Assembly (NCBI GenBank): GCA_013115125.1
Contig: JABANN010000062.1
Span: 22,556-86,555 of the forward strand
Source: Perkinsus olseni
Taxonomy: Eukaryota; Perkinsozoa; Perkinsida
DNA length: 64,000 bases
Direction: 5' to 3'
This document shows positions 44,801 to 54,750 of this stretch, piece after piece (the stretch's first letter is position 1; each line of letters starts with the position of its first letter). A program made the translations under genes and the position numbers. Under the pieces are notes generated by a model that saw only the letters and a list, made by a program, of their open reading frames with translations, ran no database searches and was not told where the DNA came from.

Positions 44801-47800
44801 GCCTTACGTTTTCTCAACGCTACCACTTACGTTGCTGTAGACCACAGTCGAGCGAGTCTTGATAATCCTCGAATATGAGCAATACCTAAACACGCTTCAT
44901 TTATGAAACATCGAGGAAGCTATACCAAATAATCACCAATTCACTTCCGTCAGATTCTACTATTTTGCGAGTGAGGTGGCCAAGAGATGCTTATGAAAAC
45001 GTATGCAAAATGCGTACTGCGCACTCCGCTTGACGATACGACGAAGGAAACGGCAAGGAAAAAATCTTCCTTCGCTTTGGACTTCAATGAAGAAACCTTC
45101 ATCATCACCATGCTCGCAGGAAAGGTTTTCCGCTGTCACCGCGTCGCGTGCACAATAAGTCCACGCTGCTGTTCACCCTCCTGTTGCTGTTGCCCCCTAC
45201 TACCTCATCCTTCAGCTCATTATCCTCAGGATTGGCGTTGAGCAACTTAGCATAGCACATCATGATGATGCACTTAGTTTCAGCACTAACCCTCCCCATA
45301 TGCTTCTGTAGCAACTACCACAACAGCAAGCAGTTGAAATAGCGCTAGCCCGGCATTCCAGTCACGACCTACCCGAACTATCTCCAACGGTGTCGTCTTG
45401 CCAGCATTAACCAAGAAGTGACCGAACTCGCCCATCAAGTAGGCCGCCAGCTTAACGAGTGTCTCGTGAGGATAAGACGAGGATTTACCTGAGCATCCCG
45501 AATCCACGACAGTTACGAGGATACAGGAAGATTCTATTCTCGAGCCGTAATTCCTTTCAATATTCCACAAGTTCCTTGTTCATGCATTCAACATTATCCA
45601 TACTCTTGAAGCGTCAATTGACATGGCGGGCCGAGTAAGCACCAGACCCGTTGATACCACAATTTGTTGAACGGGCAGAATAATAGTTGAAATAGCATCG
45701 TGCTAGATCGCCGATATTATTCGAGCCAAACGTTATTAATTCCGCTGCGATGACGTAGGCGCTTGGCTCCGCCACCCGAGGGATCCCCGCGACGTCTTGA
45801 GTCCAGGCTTATCGTTCCTTACAAGCTTCCATGCCCTTTTCTGCTGCGTATTGTTGCACGATATCAAGTGTATCATCATCAACATCACTATTGACAAATC
45901 CAGTTACCACTTGTACCTACCAAAGATTCCTCCCTACCGCACTGCGAAGAATCCTGAATACCTACCACTCGGAACCACACATCTTGGCTGACCGACTCTG
46001 GACTGTACTCCAACATTTTGAAGACAACATCAACATACCAGGTCGGGTCGGGTGCGTTGACCTCAGCTAGGATTGCTATCTTTAGTATCTGAGCGCACAG
46101 AGAAGAAAAATTCACTCAGCAGAGAATGACTCTTCAAATAACATGATTTTATGGTGGGATGTTTCAGATAATTGCCTCCCGTCAATAACATAGTATAACC
46201 GACTGGGCCGGCGCGCTCGAAGGTAGTCTATTGCCTTGGAAAGCCCTTCGCTCGAGAGTTCAAAAATTTTATAGCTAGAGGTGTCAGATAATTCATTCTC
46301 ATAAAAAAGACAGTACAACAACCATCCATCACCGTGTGGCCTACTATTCAGTATTGCCGACTGATAGCGTACACTCTGTCATCGAGAATGCCCGACTATG
46401 TGCTGCTACACTTTTGTGACTTACCAGCTCCTCGTGTATCCCCGCCGCTGCGCTCGGTTCGCTCTCTCGGAATTTATCAATACTAGACGGTGCGGGACGA
46501 GGGCCGGCTGAGAAGGTGACGAGTACTCAAGCTGCCACAGAGGGAGGGAGGGAGCCTGTACATGTGCTGGCCAGAGCTTCCAGGAGCTCATCGACGATGA
46601 CCTGCCAGTTGCTCGGGTTACATATAGCATAGAGCAGATTCAACGCCTGTCTCTGGATGGAGGGATCATTTTCATGCAGCTGCCTCACGATAACGGTCTT
46701 ATACCTGACCATCATCCTCAAGACCCCCGGTTCGAATCCTCCCTATAGCACTACTTGTCGAAGAGATTGAGTTGATGCACCCAGTCCAAATGCGGTCCCT
46801 TCCCTTTGCTCGCCATAGAAGTACTCGCCGCAGTAGCCAGCCTCGCCATAGCGTCCATTCCCAAATATCGGATGTTGGCTTCCTTAGACGATATGAAACC
46901 ACCTATCGACACGCCCGCCTCAGTCTCACTATCAGTCTCAGCAACCTACTACTACTACTACCAAGAAGCTGCACACACGTGCGCCTGTTGTCCATGCTGC
47001 ATTCACCACCCAGATGGATTATTAAATTGGTGGTCTCAAACAGGACACCATTCTCGGCATTGGAGCGGTTAACTCTCTCAGCATCCGCTCTGTTGGACGC
47101 CCGACTCTTCTTTAGCCCGCCTAGATATGCATCCACTGGGATTCGAACCCGGGACCTCCCAGAGTACCACCTTTCTTGGACGATGCCTTAGGAATCGATT
47201 GCTCCTGCACTTCCATGACAGCCTTGCCCAGTACCTGCTTCCAATTTCAAAGGAGCTTCAAGCCTGCACATGACAGAGAAAAAGATATGCTCTCACCCTC
47301 CCCAAGATCTCATTGAGACGGTAAATGATGGCATCGTCAAAGCACGTCATCACAGGGAAGAACTGTAAGCATCGGAAAAGTTTCGCCTGACAAGACAAAA
47401 AACATTGCTACCGCGGTTCGAACCCGGGACCTTACCTGCAGCCACGGTGCCGGCACTTTATAGTATACATAATGACTCGGGCATTCCCCCGTGACTACTG
47501 CTGATAGAGCAACGACTATTCCCGGTATCACGGGAGCCCATGAGGTGGGTGGTGTAGCGCCTGCAAAGCAACGCATACTAACTTTTCCTCACCATCCTCA
47601 ACAACAGCAGTATGACCTGATTCTAGTATGCCTCCCAAGAGCCCCGCAGTGGCAGTCAGCATTCCGATATCTTTCTCATTGCTCAGGATATCACCAATCT
47701 TATGCGACCATTCCTCGGCCGGCATCAGATCCTCAGGGCCTGTCCATCGACGAGGCATATCTTGCGCAGCCGCAAGAATCCATTCCCCTCATCCTTATTA

Positions 47801-48870
47801 CTGTCCACTTCCCTATAGAACCGTAGCAAGCACATGCAAGCCTTCCTTTGGACATACAAAGAAGCACCATAGTTCTTGCTCAAGAGGCTGACGAATGAAC
47901 GGATCTCCCCGAAATAAGCTAGCCCGTCTTAGTACCCCGAGACGTCCCTGTAGAGGTTCTCGGCGAACTCAGATCCGCCAGTATTCGCAATGCAATTGAG
48001 TGCTAAGGCCTGCACGTGCTCATTGTTACTTGCTATATCTGCTTTGCATGCGTTAACAATCAGCCGCAGCACCTAAAACCCAGCAAATTAGCCGACTGGA
48101 CAAGATGTCACTTTCCAAAGCTCAAGGTCTCTGGATCGAACCCCAGTTCGAACTCACATCGTAATTTTCCTGCAATAGTAATGAGCATGCGATATAACCA
48201 GCATTCTTTTCACTGTACTTGGTGGAACTGATCGAAAGTTGAAGGCAATCCTCATCGTCACGATCCATCACCACCATCACCAACACAATCACCTGCATAG
48301 GTTGACGGCCTGTATGTGGCCAAAGTCAATATCATATCCGAGCATGTACGCATACATGAGCTTCCACACATACTTCTTCTTGTCGTACCTCAACAAAGAA
48401 AGAATGTAGTACAGAGCGGAAGGCAGGTTTCGGGCAAGAATCGGAGGACACTCATCAACCACGAATCGATGGATGGAGCCCAGCCGACGGCTGTTGACGT
48501 AATAACAGAGAGGCCATGCAGGATCGGAGGTGAAGCGTGGTTAATGACGCAGTACAATGCCATCAATAGTAGATGTGCTGTTAATGCCCTGGCCGTCAAG
48601 GCCAGTACCCTCACATCGGTGACTTGTGCCCATCCGACCCAGCACTACTACTATCCTCACCCTTTGAGGCCTTTCGGGCTGGCAAATTTAGTCCGTATCT
48701 TAGCCAGCTCCTTCTCAACCCTTTGATTCTCTGCCTCCTTATTAGGGCAATTCCTGAAGGCTCCGATGACCTCACCACAGTATGATGATGAGTATGTAGA
48801 ACCTTATATCCGATACAAACACCGTGAGGCCCTTCATTGACCCACTATTGCCTGTAGTCAGCCCGGGCAT
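41864..48870 (-). CDS. AP2A1: AP-2 complex subunit alpha (alpha-adaptin)
   Basis: A large minus-strand gene with many 40-90 nt introns. The ATG at 48870 opens [19 protein letters not shown], like the alpha-adaptin start MRGLAVFISDIR. Then follow [147 protein letters not shown] and [17 protein letters not shown]: the helical trunk. The ear follows: [14 protein letters not shown] (about 43220), [14 protein letters not shown] and a C-terminal [15 protein letters not shown] to the TGA at 41864. The protein links clathrin and cargo at the plasma membrane and binds PI(4,5)P2 through its N terminus. YDIDFGH and CIAN blocks favour alpha over gamma or epsilon adaptins. Confidence 0.93.
46705..46754 (-). 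repeat. Intron with box-B/T-arm-like module, reversed orientation
   Basis: This 50-nt AP-2 alpha intron contains, on the plus strand, GACCCCCGGTTCGAATCCTC, which fits the tRNA T-arm box B GGTTCGANNCC. The module runs opposite to the gene. Confidence 0.8.
47121..47170 (-). repeat. Intron with box-B/T-arm-like module
   Basis: A 50-nt AP-2 alpha intron (donor GTGGTAC, acceptor CTAG) carries AGGTCCCGGGTTCGAATCCC. Its first 16 bases are identical to those in the intron at 47387-47435. GGG and CCC can pair as a T-stem around TTCGAAT. Confidence 0.85.
47387..47435 (-). repeat. Intron with box-B/T-arm-like module
   Basis: A 49-nt AP-2 alpha intron right after the codons for PAPWLQ. It starts GTAAGGTCCCGGGTTCGAAC, so the module begins inside the donor. 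Acceptor is TTGTCAG. Confidence 0.85.
48073..48157 (-). repeat. Intron with box-B/T-arm-like module
   Basis: An 85-nt AP-2 alpha intron after LLLQENYD. It starts GTGAGTTCGAACTGGGGTTC and continues GATCCAGAGACC; CTGG/CCAG can pair around GGTTCGAT like a T-arm. Confidence 0.75.
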
Positions 48871-49271
48871 TCTGCGGTAATTACTCGTACAAAAAACTGC
48901 AACTATCAGACTGCGATCACCAAGCCCAACACAACTCCCCATCAATGCTCTTAGCAGCACCACAGAGCCTGTCCGATGCCCAACACGACTGAAGCATTTC
49001 GCTTGATTTTTCTTCGTTCAACGGTGGCGGCGAAAAGTGAATTTTTCCGAACACCGCAGCCATCAACGACTCTTAGAGGAATGACGGTCAAACATGTTAG
49101 CTCCCGAAGAGGTCAATAATTGGCGCATAGTTTCTTCTAGTTTTCCCGGGAACTACAGCACGTTAAATATTCTCGGGCGTGCGCGGTTTTGCTTAGCGGA
49201 GCGATGCGCATTTTGTATTTTTCGGTCCCCCGTGGACGATTCGATCGCCGTCACCAACATGACCCGTCACC
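48871..49271. other. Divergent promoter region
   Basis: About 400 bp between the start of AP-2 alpha (minus) and the dehydrogenase-domain/RING gene (plus). It must hold both promoters. No TATA box or known operator is evident. Confidence 0.5.
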
Positions 49272-50768
49272 ATGGGGCAGTTCATATCCTTGCTATTGGG
49301 TAGCCCCCTTGCCGAAGGCGTCGCTCATTTCGGTGACTACGAAGAGGACGATGATGATGACACAGACTGGGACGAAAAATTATCCGACGACTTTGATGAC
49401 ACGCACTCGGAAGATTTCCTACAACCCGACCCTGAGAAGATGCTGAGCAATTTCAGCAGCACTGCGGAACCGTTGAGCACTCGAACCTCGGTAGTCGTCA
49501 TTGGGGGAGGCGTCATGGGGTGTGCCGTGGCCGCCTGGCTGTCCATCCTAGGCAACGAGGTCGGTTGCCTCGCCGTTCGTCAAGACCGAACCCTCATCGT
49601 TCAGGTTTCAATACTCGAGCGCCGAGTCAAACCATCAGTTGTGAGACAAAGAGTTCGCGAGCACCTGGAAAATGCTCTCATCACTTGTCGTGAGGTCTGG
49701 CCGGATATCCTGTTCGCGCCTGGTGGCGATTCACCTGGGGCCACTGCAGCGAATAAGGAGGGCGATCACGGTCTCTCCACTGACACTCAGATCGAAGCCA
49801 TTTTCGGCAGCGTCAGCACCTGGCTTGGAAGAGTTCATTGGTACGCTGGCAATCCTTAATAGCGGTAGCAGCAGCTCTGTTCTCAGCTACAACTCGTCAC
49901 ACTTCCGTGAAGTTGTGCGAAGCTCCCAGGTAGCCATCGAAGCCGTGCAGGATGATCTGCAGTTGAAACGGGAGGTCTTTCGAGATCTACGGAGATCGAG
50001 TAAGGTCCTCATCCCTGTATGTCATCCTAGCAAATCCTTGTATCAGATCCTAGCATTCTTCTCACCACCAACTCCCTCATCCACTCGGCCGTTGATATCT
50101 CTCAGGCAGCAGGCCTGCTGGACGGCGACATCATCGGGGTGCGATGGCTCTGGCCAGTATGCTGGATACCAATAGTTGAGCTCATAAGTATCATTCCCAC
50201 GACCCTGAGCTCCCTTCATCGTCTGTCCATCCCTCAGCCCCGTCTATGACCTGCCCTTCATTCAAGGCAGTGATGAGGTTCGTCCAGTCCCAAGGTCATC
50301 GTGCTTACGCTGGCTTCTCTGTCGTGCGGTGGCGAGTGCTGGGGCAGGATCCCTCGGCACTTTTTGAAATATCCAGGTGTTGCGCCCAGCGACTTGCCAG
50401 ACTGAAGCTCGGTCAGAAAGGTATCTTCCGTCGCCGTCGCCGGTCGAGTACCGTAACTTTCCCACCTCAGATGAGCCGAACTCCTGTTTCGTGCCCACTG
50501 ATATTTGCGTAGTGTGTTTGGCCGAGTCACCGCACGTCGCCAACATCGGTGCCTGCACTCACGTCTGCCTGTGCGAACGGTGTGCTATGGAGATGTGGAG
50601 AAGGTAAACAGCAGCAGCTCTGACGCCCTGCATCGCTCCGCTAGGATTCGCGGAGCGCTCGTTATTTGCAGATCCTATATGCGCCCGGATTTTTTTGCTC
50701 ACAATGCTGGACCATCGTGCCCTCTCTGTAGGAGGCCACTGCAACCCGGGAAGTTGATAAATTTTTAA
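49272..50768 (+). CDS. N-myristoylation-type protein: 3-hydroxyacyl-CoA dehydrogenase NAD domain fused to C-terminal RING finger
   Basis: The ATG at 49272 lies in CACCATGG and opens MGQFIS, the pattern for N-myristoylation (Gly2, Ser6). An acidic region of about 50 residues follows, then a Rossmann fold: SVVVIGGGVMGCAVAAWL, VAIEAVQDDLQLKREVF and GVRWLWPVCWIPIVELI. These match the NAD-binding half of 3-hydroxyacyl-CoA dehydrogenases and lambda-crystallin. The active-site His (AHPVNPP in lambda-crystallin) is Arg here; the Glu (VEL) remains. The usual C-terminal dimer domain is not seen. Instead the last exons encode CVVCLAESPHVANIGACTHV, CLCERCAMEMW and CPLCRRPLQPGKLINF, a C3HC4 RING at the extreme C terminus. 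Traced introns are 49560-49604, 49771-49810 and 50604-50671. It is likely a membrane-tethered E3 ubiquitin ligase with an NAD-sensing or substrate-binding domain; that role is inference. Exons at 50220-50400 are less sure. Confidence 0.75.
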
Positions 50769-51151
50769 AGCTCGATCGTAGCTCTCCACTGGTAACGGTG
50801 ACAGCTCCGTCTTGAACTAGATCATCGCCTGGCTTCTTCCTCGTGCCGTTACCAGTAACAACAGCCGTGGGAGGAAGCGGTACGTGTCCCTGGCTTGCTG
50901 CCTACCATTCGTCCTTCGTTCACTATTGCCTTCGTCATCACCATCCGTATCATAGTTGCTGCTCATCGTCCCACAGGCTCTTCGGTGTCTGTAAATTCTG
51001 TCTACTATTGTGTCCTCACAGCATCGTCATCAATACTGATTTTGTTCCATCACCATTATCTTTCTGATGTTAATCGACATTTTCCCACCCAACTCGATTC
51101 CGTGTTCACATACTGGGAGGAGTCCGGCGAGTATCATCGACGTTGCTGTCC
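50769..51151. other. Short intergenic region
   Basis: About 380 bp between the RING gene and the TMEM43 gene on the same strand. An upstream exon of the latter is possible; nothing distinct is seen. Confidence 0.5.
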
Positions 51152-52834
51152 ATGCTAGACATCCGCTCGGCCGTGCTCGGCAGGGCTAACGCTAGTACAG
51201 TTCTCGAGGCTAGTGGTGGACATGTGCAGGGTTACTTGCTGTTAACGGTCATGCTACAGGAGCTCGACACTCAGCGGGCTACGAGTGTGTCTTCGCAAGT
51301 CAAGAGGCTGGCACCACCTCTACCCAGGATACCCGAGAGTATCTTCGAGAATCTTGAGGTTGAATCGAGTCGTTCTCGGAATATCTCGACATGTGGTTGG
51401 AGCTGCTGTGGTGGTATCTTGCTAATTTTGATAAGTTTCTGGACTCTCGGTTGGAACGAGGCGACGAACTCCCCCAAGGAGAACTCACTGGTCTACGCCT
51501 TCCACCACGCCCGTAACGCTTCTTGTGAGTACGTCGACGAAAATAACAACGACCGTCTCATGTGGCTCAGTTGCCCGGTTATCGCCTCACCCATTCTAGC
51601 AGAAGATGCGCCTCTCGAGATCAGGGCCACACTCAGTGATGCGGGGCTCGAGCTTCGAGGAACTCAGCTCGAGTGGTGGGTGCAGATGATGCAGTGGACG
51701 GAGGTGAAGGTGTGCCGAGGTTCGAGGAAGAGTAAGTGCATCTACCGTTACGAGAAGGCCTTCCGTCACTACGATGTCGACCCCAGTACTTTTCACTGCG
51801 CCACGAAAATACGGTCCGGCTGTTCTGAAGTGGCGCCAGCTGAGCAGCCGCAGTCCAAGTTGGCCGAGCTTGGCCGACCAGAAGTTCTGCATGGAGTGGT
51901 ACGAGCTGCTCCCGACTCTGTTATTATCGGTAACCTTCGGAATGGCTACCTTCTCAGTCGTGATTTGATATCGCAGATCGACACCAAGGCCGAGGTACAG
52001 CTTATCAATGCCGATGGTGCTGCTGCTCTCCTCAGCACTTCCCGAGATCTCTACACCGACCTCACCCTCAACGAGTCCTCTGCCCGGACGTACGTGGCCA
52101 CCCCTAGGCTTGGTGACCTCCGTCTACGTGTATCGGCTTCAAGGTCAGACTTCGTGTCGGTCATCGGCAAGCAGGAGGCCGGTGGTCGGCTAGGGCCCTA
52201 TGTTATGCCCACTATTCGCAGGAGTGAGCCCATCGAGTGGCTCCTCAGCGGAGACCATGCAGATCTTCAGTCCTTGCTCCACTATCACAGTCGAGAGGAT
52301 TGCGCTGCATTCTGGCGGTTCCTCGGTGTTCTCCTCATGTGGCTGGGTACGGCTCTCCTCCTGTCCCCTCTGGGGGAGGCTGAGCCGTCCTGCATGGCGG
52401 TGCTGTGCGTTGCCTGCTTCGCCGGTGCTGTTCTTTCTTCCCTCCTGGCGACCATCAGCGCAACTCTATTCGCCTCTCTACCCGTCGAGCTCTTCATGGC
52501 CGCCATCGGCGTTGCTGCAGCGGTCTTTGCATGGCGATCTTACAGGTCCTCTCGAGGCAGTTACTACGAGTACTACTATGGCAGTGATGTAAGTGTCGAG
52601 ATGCCCCTCGTCGCTGGAGGGCCGTACGACGACGACGACGACCACGTCCACTGGTTTGAACGGCGCCTTGACAATCGGTGCATCGACTCGAGCGATGATG
52701 AGGAAGATGATGTTAGTAAAGGTGAGGGCTCCCGCTTGCTTGACTCTATCCGCTCTCCTTTTCAGGTGGGCTCTCCTCCAAGGGTCGGCAGTCGCGGCCC
52801 CTGCCCCTTTATCTGCGTGAGTGAATGTGAGTGA
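51152..52834 (+). CDS. TMEM43 (LUMA)-family membrane protein
   Basis: A nearly uninterrupted frame from the ATG at 51152, about 560 residues. A first membrane helix lies near residue 90 (GILLILISFWTLGWNEATN). The long lumenal part carries TMEM43 blocks: ARNASCEYVDENN, LMWLSCPV, LELRGTQLEWWVQMMQWTEV, TYVATPRLGDLRLRVSASR and FVSVIGKQEAGGRLGPY. Three or four helices follow (FLGVLLMWLGTALLLSPL onward), then an acidic tail with YDDDDDHVHWFERRL. In animals TMEM43 sits in the ER and inner nuclear membrane with lamins and emerin. A possible 44-nt intron (GTGAGG at about 52722 to TTTTCAG at 52765) would shift the end to 52824; both versions end within 10 bp. The next gene starts 110 bp later. Confidence 0.85.
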   Translation: MLDIRSAVLGRANASTVLEASGGHVQGYLLLTVMLQELDTQRATSVSSQVKRLAPPLPRIPESIFENLEVESSRSRNISTCGWSCCGGILLILISFWTLGWNEATNSPKENSLVYAFHHARNASCEYVDENNNDRLMWLSCPVIASPILAEDAPLEIRATLSDAGLELRGTQLEWWVQMMQWTEVKVCRGSRKSKCIYRYEKAFRHYDVDPSTFHCATKIRSGCSEVAPAEQPQSKLAELGRPEVLHGVVRAAPDSVIIGNLRNGYLLSRDLISQIDTKAEVQLINADGAAALLSTSRDLYTDLTLNESSARTYVATPRLGDLRLRVSASRSDFVSVIGKQEAGGRLGPYVMPTIRRSEPIEWLLSGDHADLQSLLHYHSREDCAAFWRFLGVLLMWLGTALLLSPLGEAEPSCMAVLCVACFAGAVLSSLLATISATLFASLPVELFMAAIGVAAAVFAWRSYRSSRGSYYEYYYGSDVSVEMPLVAGGPYDDDDDHVHWFERRLDNRCIDSSDDEEDDVSKGEGSRLLDSIRSPFQVGSPPRVGSRGPCPFICVSECE

Positions 52835-52943
52835 ACCTCTAATTTGACCAACATGTAGTGTTCTTTTCCGCTACACCATCACCGGTCGCGTTACCCCACC
52901 GGCCCCGCAGGAAACCCTCAACTTCAGTTTGTCCTCAATTTCC

Positions 52944-54336
52944 ATGCTTTTTTCTCGAGCACTTGTTAGTCCTCTGTCGCGAAGACTGTTCGCCTCTGCC
53001 GCAGCGTCGATGGCACCGCGTATGGTGGCACTGGATGCAGCGACGTTAAAGCTGCCCAGTGACTGTTGGACACGCCTCAGCGCTCTCGGTGATCTCAACC
53101 TATATGAAGATACTAAAACGCCCGAGGAAGTTATAGAGCGAGCTAAGGTGAGCCTTGTGCATGCGTGCAGATCTGATACCAAAACTTTCGTAACTCCTGT
53201 AGGATGCCGATATAGTACTAACTAACAAGGTCCCTCTTGGTCGCGATGTCCTCAGCAGTCTGCCTTCCTTGAAGATGATCAGCGTCCTCGCAACAGGTGA
53301 ATGGCCAAGTTGCCCTCTTCCATCGATATCTTTCAACCTCAGGTTACGACATGATCGACATCCGCTCTCTGCAGCACGGTCAGATCGTATCGAATGTACC
53401 CGACTACAGTACCGACTCGACGGCCCAGCAGACGGTAGCGTTGGTATTGGAGATATGCAACAGTGTTGGCATGCACAACGCCGCTGTCCATGCTGGCGAG
53501 TGGAACAAAGAGGGCCTCTTTTGGTGAGCAGCAGCACATCGACCAGACTACCTGTCGTAGAGAGCCCAATGTTCAGGTTCCGCAAGCACGAGATGCTCGA
53601 GTTGGGCCCTGATATCACCATCGGCATCGTAGGGCTAGGAACGATTGGTACAAGGTAAGTGGCATCACTGTTCTCGTCACGCTCACATGACCTGCCTTAT
53701 TCAGAGTGTACGAGCTTCTACGACCGTTCGGTTGCCAGTTTTTGGCCTGGTCGCCCGACACTCGGAAGGAGTTGCCGCACCTCTCTTACACCAATGACGT
53801 TGGCGAACTCTTCCAGAGATCTAGTAGCCTTCCCAATGGCCTCCGTTCTCTGCACCGATTCATCACCTGTTAGATTTGGTCACGCTCCACTGTAAACTGA
53901 CGCCACAGAACTACGGCTTCGTCAACGGCCCTCTCCTCCACCGGATGCAGCCGGGCTCGATCCTGGTCAACGCCGCTAGAGGCGCCCTGGTCAACGAGCA
54001 GGATCTTGCTGATGCTCTCAAGTAGCCGATTCAACTCCATCGCCACATTCACGTGTTAAGACGACTGTTTTCAGCTCTGGTCATCTGGCAGCCGCCGCCG
54101 TCGATGTCGTCTCTCACGAGCCCATCTCTGATGAGAACCCTCTGCTTCGAGCACGGAACTGCATAATAACCCCTCATATGGCATGGTAAAGTGGAGCCCA
54201 AGCCCCTGACCGCAAGAAGTAGTGCGATCCCTTCAGGACATCTCCCGAAGCCCGACGTCGATGCCTCGACATCGCCACTAGTAACGTGGAAGCCTTCCTC
54301 AGCGGCAGTCCAGCCAATGTTGTTGCATCTGGCTGA
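52944..54336 (+). CDS. D-isomer-specific 2-hydroxyacid dehydrogenase
   Basis: About seven exons with 40-60 nt introns. The N terminus ([20 protein letters not shown]) is basic, Ser/Ala-rich and acid-free, like a mitochondrial presequence. The substrate lobe reads [19 protein letters not shown] and [20 protein letters not shown]. The NAD lobe has [20 protein letters not shown] (GxGxxG), then [20 protein letters not shown] (catalytic Arg in AARG), [16 protein letters not shown] (Glu in HEP) and [10 protein letters not shown] (catalytic His). The end is [15 protein letters not shown]. These are the Arg-Glu-His residues of active enzymes such as glycerate/hydroxypyruvate reductase or D-lactate dehydrogenase. 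The exact substrate is unresolved; PANVV endings are common in glycerate dehydrogenase-like members. Confidence 0.9.
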
Positions 54337-54750
54337 CCGTATTCACCACCTCCAGCACCAGCAGCAGCAGCAGCTCAGCGTCGTAAAGACATTTATGAAT
54401 ATTCTTATCATTATCATGTGTCTCTCTCTAGCCTCTGATGTTGTTTCTTCCCTCAATTACTAGTACCATGATTGTAATGACGGTTCGATTAGAGCGAACA
54501 CGTTCGCGAATCCTTGGGGTGTTAAACGTAGGACGATATCAGTTCAGCAGCACTTCTATCTCCTGTAGCCATTATTATTAATTCAATATTACTGGATACC
54601 ACTCCTCGGCGAAATCATCAGTGGCAGCGCTCATCCTGCTGATGATCAGCCTTCACAGTAGCCCAGTACGGTGTAATTTTCTCAAAGGCTCTCATCAACC
54701 CTTGATACTTGAAGTAGGGCAGTAGCAGCAGCAGCTACCGTGCTGACCTT
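54337..54750. other. Intergenic region and probable 5' end of the astacin-like gene
   Basis: A plus-strand hydrophobic stretch at 54624-54660 (VAALILLMISLHS) may be the signal peptide of the next gene, but no well-placed ATG could be fixed. The rest shows no gene. Confidence 0.35.

Noticed and set aside
47121-47435. tRNA genes suggested by GGTTCGAATCCC-type sequences
   Set aside because: Only the T-arm part is present. No matching acceptor stem, D-arm or anticodon arm stands at the right distance, and each copy lies inside an intron whose flanking exons join in frame.
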